64,000 nucleotides of DNA from Prosthecobacter vanneervenii (GTDB taxonomy: Bacteria; Verrucomicrobiota; Verrucomicrobiia; Verrucomicrobiales; Verrucomicrobiaceae). Position 1 is the stretch's first letter, and each line of letters starts with the position of its first letter. Made by a program: the position numbers and the translations under genes. This document shows positions 43,213-51,991 of the stretch, piece by piece. Location of the stretch: contig NZ_JACHIG010000003.1 of NCBI RefSeq assembly GCF_014203095.1, positions 62,001-126,000 of the forward strand, written 5' to 3'. Under the pieces are notes generated by a model. The model did no database searches and was not told the origin of the DNA. It saw only the letters and a list, made by a program, of their open reading frames with translations.

Positions 43213-43380
43213 CGACGGAGGAGGGATTCTCGTGATCTCCACATTGGGCGCGTGTTTGCGGATTGGTGGCATGGTTGTGCGCACATGCTGGGCGGTGCGA
43301 GAGCGTGGCCTATGGGCAGCGCGAGAACGCTGGTCTTTATGTGCGCGTGAGGGATCGGGACGATCCCTCTCCTCCAGAGC
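43213..43380. repeat. Diverged copy of the 166-bp repeat
   Basis: This stretch resembles the units at 56951-57391: GACGGAGGAGGGATT, then a GAACGCTGG stretch, then GGGATCGGGACGATCCC (43351-43367) and CTCTCCTCCAGAG. Similarity is strongest at the palindrome. It directly precedes the 80-bp array, so both repeat families occur together here. Confidence 0.6.
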
Positions 43381-43410
43381 AGCGGAGCTTATGGAGAGGT
43401 GGGGGAAAGC

Positions 43411-43810
43411 AGGTAATGGGTGGTTTGAGCCGCACAGAGGACTGTGCGGACCACTATGCTGGCGCCTATGCGGGGACTGCAAAGCAAAGCAGGTGATGGG
43501 TGGTTTGAGCCGCACAGAGGACTGTGCGGACCACTATGCTGACGCCTATGCGGAGGCTGCGAAGCAAAGCAGGTACTGGGTGGTTCGAGCCGCACAGGGG
43601 ACTGTGCGGACTACTATGCTGGCGCCTATGCGGGGGCTGCGAAGCAAAGCAGGTGATGGCTGGTTCGAGCCGCACAGAGGACTGTGCGGACCACTATGCT
43701 GGCGCCTATGCGGGGGCTGCGAAGCAAAGTAGGTAATGGGTGGTTCGAGCCGCACAGGGGACTGTGCGGACCACTATGCTGGCGCATGGGCGGGGGCTGG
43801 GAAATAGTGT
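43411..43810. repeat. Tandem array of five 80-bp units
   Basis: Five units of exactly 80 bp start at 43411, 43491, 43571, 43651 and 43731. Each holds the hairpin CCGCACAG-NGGA-CTGTGCGG (43430, 43510, 43590, 43670, 43750; loop AGGA or GGGA) followed by a conserved C(C/T)ACTATGCTGGCGC tail, and ends in a GCAAAG-type segment. Units differ at a few positions. Because 80 is not a multiple of three, apparent frames through it are out of phase from unit to unit, so it is not coding. Confidence 0.95.
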
Positions 43811-43835
43811 GCCTCAAGATGGATGCTGCAGGTGA

Positions 43836-45269
43836 TTACAGGTCCTGCATGGAATCCATGACCTGCTGGCAGAGTGCTGAGACTGCGGCGCTGGTGGTGA
43901 AGTGGTTGATCATGAGGGCGTAGGAGAATTCGGTGCCGGACTTTGATTTGGCGTAGCCGGTGAAGGTGCGGACGCCGGACATGGCGCCGCCTTTCCAGCT
44001 GAGTCCGTCCTTGGAGAGGAGGGAGGCTTGGTAAGCGGGGCCCTGGGGGCCGGTGCCGGCGAGGTATTGGAGGCGCGCGAGGTCAAGGGGGCGGATGAAG
44101 TCGGCACGGGCGAGGCCGCAGCCGTCTTCCATTCTCAGGCCGATGAAGTCGAGGCCGCGCTGTTTCCAGTGATCGCGGATGACCTCGGCGGGTGGCCTGC
44201 CCTGCTTGAGGCCGAGCATGCGGAAGACGCATTCGGTTTCGAGATTGTCGGAGGTGGCGTGGATGCTTTTGATGATGTCGATAAGCGCGGGAGAGTCGTG
44301 CTTGAGCAGGGCATAGGAGGGCTGAGCTGCAGCGGTGGTGGCCGCGCCGACCTGGATGCCTGCGGCGGTGAGGAGCGAACGGAAGTGATGCTCAATGAAG
44401 CGAGCGGGATCTGGCACGGCGCCTTTGGCCTGAAACTTGGCAGCACCGAGGGGCACGGTGCCACGAAGGTGGATGGCGGTGGTGATTTCTCCGCCGTGGA
44501 TGACGACGCCGTCTCCAGAATCGGCAGGGCCGGTGGTGACTTCGTTTTTCCAGGCTGCCTGGGGGATTTCAAAATTGATGCCAAGCAGTTCGGCGGGGGT
44601 GCCTTCAGCGGGGCCAGCACGGAACATGACGATGTAGCGGTTGTGGTTGAGGTTGAGCCCGGAGACGCCGCTGCCGTAGCCATTGCCAATGTCTCCCCAA
44701 TTCCAGTAGTCGCTGTAGAGGCTGCCGCTGAAGAAGCTGGTGTCTGCCCGAATGCCGCCGGTGACACGCAGGAGACCGCGCTGTTTCAGCTCTGCGGCCC
44801 AGGCTTTGAGATCGTCCATTTTGAGCATGGGGTCGCCGCCGCCGATGATGACGAGGTCGCCTTTGATCTCGCCATTCTCAATGGGGGCTGAGGCTTTGAG
44901 CTCGGTGGTGAAATGGAAATCGGGGCCGAGGATTTCCAGAGCAGTGGCGGTGGTGAGGGTCTTGAGGCTGGAGGCGGGGATGAAGGCGGTGGTGGCGTTG
45001 TCATCGAGAATGACTTCGCCTTTGTCGTTTAGGAGACAGAAGCCGATGGCGGTACCGGCTAGATCGGGGTTGGCGCGGGCAGCCTGAAGGAGGGTGGTGA
45101 TGGGGTGTGGCTCTGGCTTGGCCGGGGGCTGAGGGGGCTCGGGTTCTGGCGGAGTAACGGCGATGTGGGGTAGCACTGATGGCGTGGCTAGGTAGCCTGC
45201 TTCGCGGCGGAGAATGAGCAGGGCTGCCAGTGCGGAGCCGAGGAGAAGGATGAGGAGGTTTTTCCACAT
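43836..45269 (-). CDS. dacB: PBP4-type D-Ala-D-Ala carboxypeptidase/endopeptidase
   Basis: A 477-residue peptidoglycan peptidase of the S13/PBP4 family. After one N-terminal membrane segment (4-20) and a Pro-rich linker, the catalytic SxxK is IPASSLK (S100-K103), the second motif is SGLN, and the third is KGG in place of the usual KTG. It trims or cleaves cross-bridges in the periplasm. I chose the ATG at 45269, which gives a sensible membrane anchor; the frame is open farther upstream only because of overlap with the divergent gene's region. Confidence 0.88.
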   Translation of the reverse strand: MWKNLLILLLGSALAALLILRREAGYLATPSVLPHIAVTPPEPEPPQPPAKPEPHPITTLLQAARANPDLAGTAIGFCLLNDKGEVILDDNATTAFIPASSLKTLTTATALEILGPDFHFTTELKASAPIENGEIKGDLVIIGGGDPMLKMDDLKAWAAELKQRGLLRVTGGIRADTSFFSGSLYSDYWNWGDIGNGYGSGVSGLNLNHNRYIVMFRAGPAEGTPAELLGINFEIPQAAWKNEVTTGPADSGDGVVIHGGEITTAIHLRGTVPLGAAKFQAKGAVPDPARFIEHHFRSLLTAAGIQVGAATTAAAQPSYALLKHDSPALIDIIKSIHATSDNLETECVFRMLGLKQGRPPAEVIRDHWKQRGLDFIGLRMEDGCGLARADFIRPLDLARLQYLAGTGPQGPAYQASLLSKDGLSWKGGAMSGVRTFTGYAKSKSGTEFSYALMINHFTTSAAVSALCQQVMDSMQDL

Positions 45270-45348
45270 GCGCGAATGGTAGCCTGGAACAAGCGAGCGC
45301 CAAGCAAGGCTGCTTGCGGTTTTTCTGCACCCTGCCAGCTTCTGCGGC

Positions 45349-45696
45349 ATGAAACCTGAGAAAGTGAAGTTCATGCTGATGGCGGCGGACATGAAGCGTG
45401 CCGTGAGCTTTTACCGGGATGTGATTGGGCTGGAGCCTCTCTTTGTGAGCGATTTTTGGACGGAGATGAGTTTTGGGGATGCGATCATCGCGCTGCACGG
45501 CGGGCATGATGGCTCGCGGAATCCGACGGGGCTGAGCTTTCAGTATGAGGATGTGCTGGCGATGGCGGAGAAGATTGCCGCAGGTGGCGGGAGGATTTTG
45601 CAGTCGCCGCAGCAGCGGGAGGGAGAGCCGATTTTGCTGGGGGTGTACCGGGATGCGGAGGGGAACGAGGTGTTTATCACGCAGTACGTGGGATGA
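45349..45696 (+). CDS. VOC (glyoxalase-like) family protein
   Basis: A 115-residue VOC protein with the opening KFMLMAADMKRAVSFYRDV and ending NEVFITQYVG. It is a paralogue of the gene at 2723-3070. Function is unknown; no catalytic residues are certain. It lies between dacB (divergent) and thiH, 94 bases before thiH. Confidence 0.8.
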   Translation: MKPEKVKFMLMAADMKRAVSFYRDVIGLEPLFVSDFWTEMSFGDAIIALHGGHDGSRNPTGLSFQYEDVLAMAEKIAAGGGRILQSPQQREGEPILLGVYRDAEGNEVFITQYVG

Positions 45697-45790
45697 GTGA
45701 GGTGGAGGGGGTGCGTGCGGCCTGGGGGAATTTGGTGTTCGTGGCGTTGCATGGGGCGGTGGGTGCGTATTATATCCGCCCCCCTTCCCC

Positions 45791-46921
45791 ATGCTGACTT
45801 CCTTCATTCCCACGCTCGATGCGCTGCCAGCGCGAAAAACGCCGCTGATGGAGAGGTTTGCCGCCTTGCTGGAGCCGAAAGGCCCGTCGCAGATCGAGGC
45901 GATGGCGAAGGAGTCGCGGATGATCACGCGGCGGAATTTTGGGCGGACGATGCGGCTGTTTGCGCCGCTGTATGTGTCCAACGAGTGCGTGAATAACTGC
46001 AGCTACTGCGGCTTTTCACGCGACAACAACTCGATCCTGCGGGTGACGCTGACGATCGACCAGGTGGTGGCTGAGGCGAAGCATCTGGTGGCGCAGGGTT
46101 TCCGCAACATCCTGCTGGTGGCGGGGGAGCATCCGAAATTTGTGAGCGATGGCTACCTGGAGGAGTGCATCCGGGCGATCCGGGATTTTGTGCCGACGAT
46201 CGGGATCGAAGTGGGGCCGATGGAGGCGCCGGAGTATGAGAGGATGGTGAAGGCGGGTGCGGAGGGCCTGGTGGTGTATCAGGAGACCTATGACCGCGAG
46301 ATTTACAAGGACATGCACACGGCGGGGCCGAAGAAGGATTTTGACTGGCGGCTGGCGTGTCCTGAGCGCGGGTATGCGGGGGGCTTTCGCCGGATCGGGA
46401 TCGGGGCGCTGTTTGGCCTGAGTGACTGGCGGCTGGAGGCGCTGCGACTGGCGGCGCATCTGGAGCACCTGTACAAGCACTGCTGGAAGTCGACCTTTAC
46501 GGTGGCGTTTCCGAGGCTGCGGCCGGCGGCGGGTGGATTTACGCCGATGACGGATTTCCCTGACTGGGCGCTGGTGCAGACGATCTGTGCCTACCGCATC
46601 ATTTTCCCGGAAGTGGGGATCATCCTGAGCACGCGTGAGCCTGCGCCGCTACGGGATGCACTGGCACCGCTGGGCGTGACGGTGATGAGCGCGGGCAGCC
46701 ACACGGAGCCGGGCGGCTACACGGGAGCCGGGGCGGAGGACCTGCACCTGACGGTGAAGGGCAAGCGCGTGGAGGTGGCCGATAAGGCCGAGACGAACCG
46801 TGCCGAAGGGCAGTTTGGGATCGCGGATCAGCGCAGCCCGCAGAGCGTGGCGGAGATGCTGCGGAAGCAGGGGCTGGATCCGGTATGGAAGGATTGGGAT
46901 GCGTCGATCCTGGCAGCGTAA
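45791..46921 (+). CDS. thiH: 2-iminoacetate synthase (thiamine biosynthesis)
   Basis: A 376-residue radical-SAM enzyme that cleaves tyrosine to dehydroglycine for thiazole synthesis. The Fe-S motif C66-x3-C70-x2-C73 (CVNNCSYCGF) and the conserved GIEVGPMEAPEYERM and FGLSDWRLEALRLA stretches mark ThiH. It is followed after 24 bases by thiS, so the two form an operon. thiG and other thi genes are not in the window. Confidence 0.94.
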   Translation: MLTSFIPTLDALPARKTPLMERFAALLEPKGPSQIEAMAKESRMITRRNFGRTMRLFAPLYVSNECVNNCSYCGFSRDNNSILRVTLTIDQVVAEAKHLVAQGFRNILLVAGEHPKFVSDGYLEECIRAIRDFVPTIGIEVGPMEAPEYERMVKAGAEGLVVYQETYDREIYKDMHTAGPKKDFDWRLACPERGYAGGFRRIGIGALFGLSDWRLEALRLAAHLEHLYKHCWKSTFTVAFPRLRPAAGGFTPMTDFPDWALVQTICAYRIIFPEVGIILSTREPAPLRDALAPLGVTVMSAGSHTEPGGYTGAGAEDLHLTVKGKRVEVADKAETNRAEGQFGIADQRSPQSVAEMLRKQGLDPVWKDWDASILAA

Positions 46922-46945
46922 CTACATTTTTAAGAGACCTCGGAC

Positions 46946-47146
46946 ATGAAGATCACTTTGAACGGAGAGAAGCGTGAAGTCGAAGGACCGCAGACGGTGA
47001 AGTCGCTGCTGGATGTGATCGGGCTGAGCGGAAAGCCGGTGGTGGTGGAGCAGAATCAGGTAGCGCTGCTGCCGAGAGAGATCGATGGGGCCGCAGTGAA
47101 TGACGGGGATGTGATCGAGGTGGTGCAGATCACGGCGGGGGGGTAG
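46946..47146 (+). CDS. thiS: Sulfur carrier protein
   Basis: A 66-residue ubiquitin-fold carrier ending in the diagnostic Gly-Gly (ITAGG), which is adenylated and thiocarboxylated to donate sulfur for the thiazole ring. The start ATG at 46946 follows thiH by 24 bases. Length and C-terminus are normal. In most bacteria thiS is next to thiG; here thiG must be elsewhere. Confidence 0.92.
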   Translation: MKITLNGEKREVEGPQTVKSLLDVIGLSGKPVVVEQNQVALLPREIDGAAVNDGDVIEVVQITAGG

Positions 47147-47214
47147 ACGGAAATGACGAAGCCCGAATGACGAATGTGCGAAGCTCGGGAGTTCCGGGGT
47201 GAAGCGGAGCGCCA

Positions 47215-47245
47215 GGATCGAGGACGAGTTCGAGTAGGAGGACGA
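47215..47245. repeat. 31-bp dispersed repeat, copy 2
   Basis: Identical to 33407-33437 over 31 bases, in the same orientation, between thiS and the phosphodiesterase-fold gene. Confidence 0.6.
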
Positions 47246-47258
47246 GGACGATTTTTTG

Positions 47259-48659
47259 CTAGCGCGAGACGCCAGAGTAGCCGTTGCCGGTGGAGCAGAG
47301 GCGGAAGAGGTGATTGCAGACTTCGTGGGCGGCGATGATGCCGGTGCGGGGGAGCTGGTCGAAGTCGCCAATGAGGACGGGCCAGTCGGCGCGGTCTTCA
47401 GGGATGCGGCCGTGGGAGCCTTTGACGAGGGTGGCATCCAGAGGGATCACATCCATGAGCATGCGCTGACCCAGGGCTTTGCGGGCGAGCTTTGAGGCGA
47501 TCTTGAGCTTGGGCCATTTGATGGCGGGATCGACGAAGAGCTCGGCGGGGTCGTAGCCGCATTTGCGGTGGATGTCCACGCAGCGGGCGAAGTCGGGGGC
47601 TTTCTTGTCGTCCTGCCAGTAGTAGTAGGTAAACCAGCTTTTGGCATCGGAGACGGCGATGAGGTCTCCGCTGCGCTCGTGATTGAGGCCGACGAGGTGT
47701 TTTTCCATTTTGCCGAGGACCTGGGCGACGCCCGGGGTGGCCTCGAGGGCAGCGCGAACGCTGGCGAGGATGCTCTGGTCGTTGACGTAGATGTGGGCGA
47801 TCTGGTGGTCGGCGATGGCGAAGGCTTTGGAGCCACCGAGATCGAGGGTTTCGCGACCGAGCTCGTCCTTGATGCTGAGCCAGCCTTTTTCGCGGAAGAC
47901 GCGGTTGAGGTGGACGGGCTGCTCGACGTCTGTGATGCCGTATTCGGAGAGGAGGACGACCTTGATGTTGCGGGTCTCGTAGAAGCGGATGAGGTCGCCG
48001 ACGACATTGTCGATCTGGCGGAGGTCGAAACGGATTTTGTCCATGTCGATGCCGACGCGCTGGAGATTGTAGTCGAGATGGGGGAGGTAAACGAGGGAGA
48101 GGCCGGGCCAGTGCTTTTCCTCGATCCATTTGGCACTCTCGGCGATCCAGATGGAGGATTTGATGTCAGAGCCGGGGCCCCAGAAATGGCGAAAGGGAAA
48201 GGGGCCGAGGTCTTTTTTGATGCGGTCCCGCAGCGGCATGGGCTGGGTGTGGATGTCGAAGACCTTGCGGCCATCCGCCGGGTAGAGCGGGCGCGGGGTG
48301 ATGGCGAAGTCTGCGGTGGAGTACATGTTGAACCACCAGAAGAGCTTGGCGCAGGTGAACTGGGGATCGACGCGGCGGAGGGCCTCCCAGAGCTTTTCCC
48401 CGTGCATGAGCTGCTCAGGCTGCTTCCAGAAGCGGTGCTCGGCATAGTCGCGGTCGTACCAGCCATTGGCGACGACGCCGTGGTCGCGGGCAAGGCGGCC
48501 GGTGAGGTAGGTGGCCTGGGCGGTGCAGGTGACGGCGGGGAGGACGGGCTCGATGAGGGTGGAGCGATTCCGCTCAACGAACGCACGGATGGCCGGGGTG
48601 TGCTCGCCGATGAGGCGGGAGGTGAGTCCGACGACGTTCAGGATGGCGGTGCGCTGCAT
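47259..48659 (-). CDS. Alkaline phosphatase-superfamily phosphodiesterase
   Basis: A 466-residue protein of the nucleotide pyrophosphatase/phosphodiesterase type, similar to EboF-like proteins. The nucleophile region is PAVTCTAQATYLTG (Thr44), and the later metal-binding LSEYGIT and GNGYSG stretches fit the fold. Oddly, the usual N-terminal DG metal-ligand motif of the family reads NVVGLT here, so one metal ligand may be lost or replaced. No signal peptide is evident. No other ebo-type genes are nearby. It lies downstream of the DUF3307 gene on the same strand. Confidence 0.78.
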   Translation of the reverse strand: MQRTAILNVVGLTSRLIGEHTPAIRAFVERNRSTLIEPVLPAVTCTAQATYLTGRLARDHGVVANGWYDRDYAEHRFWKQPEQLMHGEKLWEALRRVDPQFTCAKLFWWFNMYSTADFAITPRPLYPADGRKVFDIHTQPMPLRDRIKKDLGPFPFRHFWGPGSDIKSSIWIAESAKWIEEKHWPGLSLVYLPHLDYNLQRVGIDMDKIRFDLRQIDNVVGDLIRFYETRNIKVVLLSEYGITDVEQPVHLNRVFREKGWLSIKDELGRETLDLGGSKAFAIADHQIAHIYVNDQSILASVRAALEATPGVAQVLGKMEKHLVGLNHERSGDLIAVSDAKSWFTYYYWQDDKKAPDFARCVDIHRKCGYDPAELFVDPAIKWPKLKIASKLARKALGQRMLMDVIPLDATLVKGSHGRIPEDRADWPVLIGDFDQLPRTGIIAAHEVCNHLFRLCSTGNGYSGVSR

Positions 48660-48744
48660 GAGAATCGCAGTTACAAGTTTAAGGTTTCAAGTTTCAAGTG
48701 GTATCGCCGCGCAGGCAAAACTTGGAACTTTTAACTTTAAACTT

Positions 48745-49149
48745 TTAACTCCCGTAGAGCATCGCGGCGATGACGTAGGCGATCTTGCAGATGAAGTGCA
48801 GCGCCTGGTCCTGGACGAAGGTGGTCCTGTTTTCGCATTTGGCGAAATCGATGATCCAGTGGAGGACGAACTCGATGAGGCCGAGATAGAAGCAGCCGGT
48901 GATGGCCCAGACGGCTGCCGCGTGGATGAGGCAATGGGCGGTCATGCACCAAGGCCAGATCTGCACGGGGCGGGAGGGGTCCTGCAGCTTGTAGAGAAGG
49001 TGGCGGTTTTTGCAGATGGATAAAAATTCCCCCTGCAAGGGGTAGTCCATCACCGCGTGACCTGCAAAGAGGAGGAAAATGACCTGGAAGGCTTCCAGCG
49101 TGGTGTGCGGAGGGAATGGCAGCATGCCGGACATAAGACAATCTCCCAT
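48745..49149 (-). CDS. DUF3307 membrane protein
   Basis: A 134-residue membrane protein with three or four helices. The pattern GHAVMDYPLQ, a mid-protein TAHCLIHA, and HWIIDFAKCE then DQALHFICK match DUF3307, whose function is unknown. The start at 49149 avoids overlap with the cNMP-domain gene upstream. The 48660-48744 gap holds short AAGTTT-type repeats. Confidence 0.7.
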   Translation of the reverse strand: MGDCLMSGMLPFPPHTTLEAFQVIFLLFAGHAVMDYPLQGEFLSICKNRHLLYKLQDPSRPVQIWPWCMTAHCLIHAAAVWAITGCFYLGLIEFVLHWIIDFAKCENRTTFVQDQALHFICKIAYVIAAMLYGS

Positions 49150-49213
49150 GATTGAGGCGGACTGCAAAGCACGAATTGATTTCGCGCCAAACAATCCGCC
49201 CTCCGGCCTTAGA

Positions 49214-49669
49214 TCAGGCGCTGTAGAAAGCGGCAATCTTCTCGTTCACAGCACGGAGGCGGTGGGAGATGGTGCGGCCGACACCGATGAGCAGCCAGGC
49301 AGCGGCGCGGGGGTACTCATTGATGTAGCTTTCCAGGGTCTGGCCGTCGATGCGCCAGACCTGGGAGAATTCCACTGCGGTGACACTGGCGCTGGCGACA
49401 TTGGGGTCGAGGAGATTGATCTCGCCGATGGTCTCGCCCTTCTGGATGGAGCCGAGGAGCACCTTGTGACCGCCGCGCATGGCGGTGGCGTGGAACTTGC
49501 CGGAAACGACGAAGAAGAGGCTGTTTTGCTGCTGGCCTTCCTCAATGAGGTGCTGGCCCGGCTGAACCGGCAGGAATTCGCCGTAGCCGCTGAGGATGTC
49601 ACGATCTTCGTCACCGAGGGGTTCGAGGATCCCTTGGGCAGGCAGTTGGGGAGTCGAGAGAGAACTCAT
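49214..49669 (-). CDS. Cyclic-nucleotide-binding-domain protein
   Basis: A 151-residue single cNMP-binding-like domain without a DNA-binding part. The phosphate-binding cassette reads GETIGEINLLDPNVASASV; the Arg that normally contacts the cyclic phosphate (in PRxA) is missing, so it probably does not bind cAMP. It may be a small partner or degenerate sensor. The gene is separated from DUF3307 by 64 bases. Confidence 0.8.
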   Translation of the reverse strand: MSSLSTPQLPAQGILEPLGDEDRDILSGYGEFLPVQPGQHLIEEGQQQNSLFFVVSGKFHATAMRGGHKVLLGSIQKGETIGEINLLDPNVASASVTAVEFSQVWRIDGQTLESYINEYPRAAAWLLIGVGRTISHRLRAVNEKIAAFYSA

Positions 49670-49943
49670 GAGGGTATTAAGGTAAAATGAATTAAAGGTG
49701 CTTTTTTAAGCGGAGATGCCCGCAATGGCAAGCACGGTGAACAAGTCGGGCAAGAAAGGGCTGGCAGGCTGAAAAAAGTCACAGATTTGACGCATTCAGC
49801 GTGTTTAGGCGGGAAAAAAGCCCAAGAATGTTGTTCGCAAATGCGAAGTATGTGCGTTCTAAATTTTGCTGGATTTCCAGGGGCATCGGTTCAAAATCGC
49901 CGCCTCTCACAAACCAGCTAACCAGCCCACCCCGACCCCATCC

Positions 49944-50429
49944 ATGTCTGACTCCTCCTCTTCCAAATGCTGCGGCAGCCTCAGTTACGATTTCGCCCAT
50001 CTTCTGCTCCGCCTTTGGGTCGGCATGCGCCTTTTCATGGCCGGCCTGGACAAGTTCCGCTGGGGCAATGGAGCCGACACCACCTTCAGCATCGCCAACT
50101 ACACGGACAAGAAGGGACCACCGATCGCCAAGCTGATGAGCACCAACAGCTTCATGCCTGAGTGGGCCTGCAACGCCTTTGCCAGCACGATCGGTTACAT
50201 CCTCATCCCCGTGGGCATCTGGGTGGCGATCGGCATCATGACGGAGTTTGGCCTGCTGGCCGCCGGTCTGGTGTTTCTGTCTCTGGGCTTTGGCCTGGCC
50301 GCCCTGCCGGACGACACGGAAGTGGTGAGCAACATCGGTCTTTCCATCCTTATCGTGGCCGCCGCACTGGTGACCTCGAAGGCGAAGAGCCTCTCCCTCG
50401 ACGGCATCCTTGCCCGCAAGAAGGCATAA
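49944..50429 (+). CDS. DoxX-like membrane protein
   Basis: A 161-residue membrane protein with a cysteine-containing N-terminus (SSSSKCCGS) and about four helices; RLWVGMRLFMAGLDKFRW resembles DoxX family proteins, which are poorly understood membrane components sometimes linked to redox. The start at 49944 is preferred over one at 49866, because the upstream part lacks family support. It is followed by a Tat-exported oxidoreductase after 51 bases on the same strand. Confidence 0.72.
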   Translation: MSDSSSSKCCGSLSYDFAHLLLRLWVGMRLFMAGLDKFRWGNGADTTFSIANYTDKKGPPIAKLMSTNSFMPEWACNAFASTIGYILIPVGIWVAIGIMTEFGLLAAGLVFLSLGFGLAALPDDTEVVSNIGLSILIVAAALVTSKAKSLSLDGILARKKA

Positions 50430-50480
50430 TGACGACATTGTGTCGTAAATGGCAGTGAAACTACACGCCTGACTGCACCT

Positions 50481-51941
50481 ATGAATTCTCAGCCCCTTCC
50501 CTCCTCCCCCGCGCCGCTGTCCCGCTTCATGGACCGCCGCGGCTTCCTCCGCACCAGCGCCCTGACCAGCAGCGGCATCTACCTTGCCACGAGCAAGGGA
50601 GCGATCGCCCAGCAGAGCGCCCCCGGCCGCACAATCAAGTGCGCGCTCGTCGGCTGCGGTGCCCAGGGCAATGCCCTGCGCGTGGCCTCCAAAGACGTGC
50701 CAGGCATCCAGTGGGTCGCGATGTGCGACATCTGGAAATTCTCCATCGCCAAGACCCGTGGCGGCTTCCTTGGTGAAAACAAGCACCAGGTGGAAGGCCA
50801 GATCAACATCTACGAAGACATCAACGAGATGCTCGACAAAGAGCCCTCGATCGAGGCCGTCTTCATTGCCACGCCGGACTTCCTGCATGCGCCATACTCC
50901 CGGATCTGCCTGGAGAAGGGCAAGAACGTGTACTGCGAGAAGATGATGAGCAACACGCTGGAAGGCGCACGCGACATGGTGCGCGCCGGCAAGGCGAACC
51001 CCGGCATTTTCCAGATCGGGCACCAGCGCCACTCGAACCCGCGCTACCTGAACCTGCGTGACAACGTGATCAAGCCAGGCAAAATGCTGGGCCGGATCAC
51101 CCACGCGTATGCGCAGTGGAATCGTGGTGTGTCCGGCAGCGCTCCTCAGGGTGCGGTGAAGGGCTATGACATCCCACAAGAGCTGCTGACGAAGCATGGC
51201 TACGGCAGCATCGAGGAATTCCGCAACTGGCGCTTCTTCAAGAAGTATGGTGGCGGCCCGCTTTCCGACCTGGGAGCGCACCAGATCGACATGTTCAACT
51301 GGATGTATGAGTCCACGCCGGTCTCGGTCATCGCCTCCGGCGGTGTGGACTACTTTGACGGCTCAGAAGGCCGTCCGAAGTTTGAGCTTCCGGACAACAT
51401 GATGTGCATTTATGAGTTCAAGACCCCGGCAGGAGCGCTGCGCGCCTACTACCAGGTGCTGACCACGACCGGCTCCCAGGGTGCGTATGAAAAGCACATG
51501 GGCATCGGCGGCACGGCCATCATTTCCGAGCTGGACACCAACGGCAACCAGCTCTACGCCGAACCCGGCCAAGACTGGGAAGCCTACGCTCTGGGCGACA
51601 ACCCGGCGATCGTGAAGGCTGCCGACAAGGCCAAGAACAAGTTCTGGGAACACCCGCGCGACTGGGAAAAGCCCAAGCCCCCGTCTTACGGCGCGGTGAG
51701 CGTGGCCGACGCCCGCGAGAGCAAGGCCCTGTCTCAGTGGGAACTGAACCGGAAGCTGAAGGTCAAGCCGCACACCCCGCATATCGCGAACTTCATTGAG
51801 GCTGTGCAGACCAAGAATCCGGCCCACCTGACCTGCAACGTGGAGGCAGCCTTCAAGTCCTGCGTCACCGTGCTCAAAGCCTATGAAGCCCAGGCACAGG
51901 GTGGAAAATACATCTTCAAACCTGAAGACTTCCAGGCCTGA
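50481..51941 (+). CDS. Tat-exported Gfo/Idh/MocA oxidoreductase
   Basis: A 486-residue NAD(P)-dependent sugar or inositol oxidoreductase. The signal carries the twin-arginine motif DRRGFLRTS (about 18-26) and the Rossmann fold opens IKCALVGCGAQGNA. The C-terminal half has the EKP-like CEKMMSN and GAHQIDMFNWMYE blocks. Export through Tat means it folds with its cofactor before crossing the membrane. Such proteins are very numerous in PVC bacteria. A discoidin-like lipoprotein follows after 50 bases. Confidence 0.92.
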   Translation: MNSQPLPSSPAPLSRFMDRRGFLRTSALTSSGIYLATSKGAIAQQSAPGRTIKCALVGCGAQGNALRVASKDVPGIQWVAMCDIWKFSIAKTRGGFLGENKHQVEGQINIYEDINEMLDKEPSIEAVFIATPDFLHAPYSRICLEKGKNVYCEKMMSNTLEGARDMVRAGKANPGIFQIGHQRHSNPRYLNLRDNVIKPGKMLGRITHAYAQWNRGVSGSAPQGAVKGYDIPQELLTKHGYGSIEEFRNWRFFKKYGGGPLSDLGAHQIDMFNWMYESTPVSVIASGGVDYFDGSEGRPKFELPDNMMCIYEFKTPAGALRAYYQVLTTTGSQGAYEKHMGIGGTAIISELDTNGNQLYAEPGQDWEAYALGDNPAIVKAADKAKNKFWEHPRDWEKPKPPSYGAVSVADARESKALSQWELNRKLKVKPHTPHIANFIEAVQTKNPAHLTCNVEAAFKSCVTVLKAYEAQAQGGKYIFKPEDFQA

Positions 51942-51991
51942 TCCCAAGCGAACAACACCCTGTGTCATCACAACCATCCCGCTACTCCCCC

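Noticed and set aside
43411-43810. CRISPR array
   Set aside because: The units are contiguous and near-identical over all 80 bases, with no unique spacers, and no cas genes are present.
43142-43923. Several overlapping frames of 60-200 residues with similar Trp/Cys/Leu-rich sequences on both strands
   Set aside because: They are translations of the 80-bp tandem units; the same peptide recurs in shifted frames and the period is not a multiple of three.
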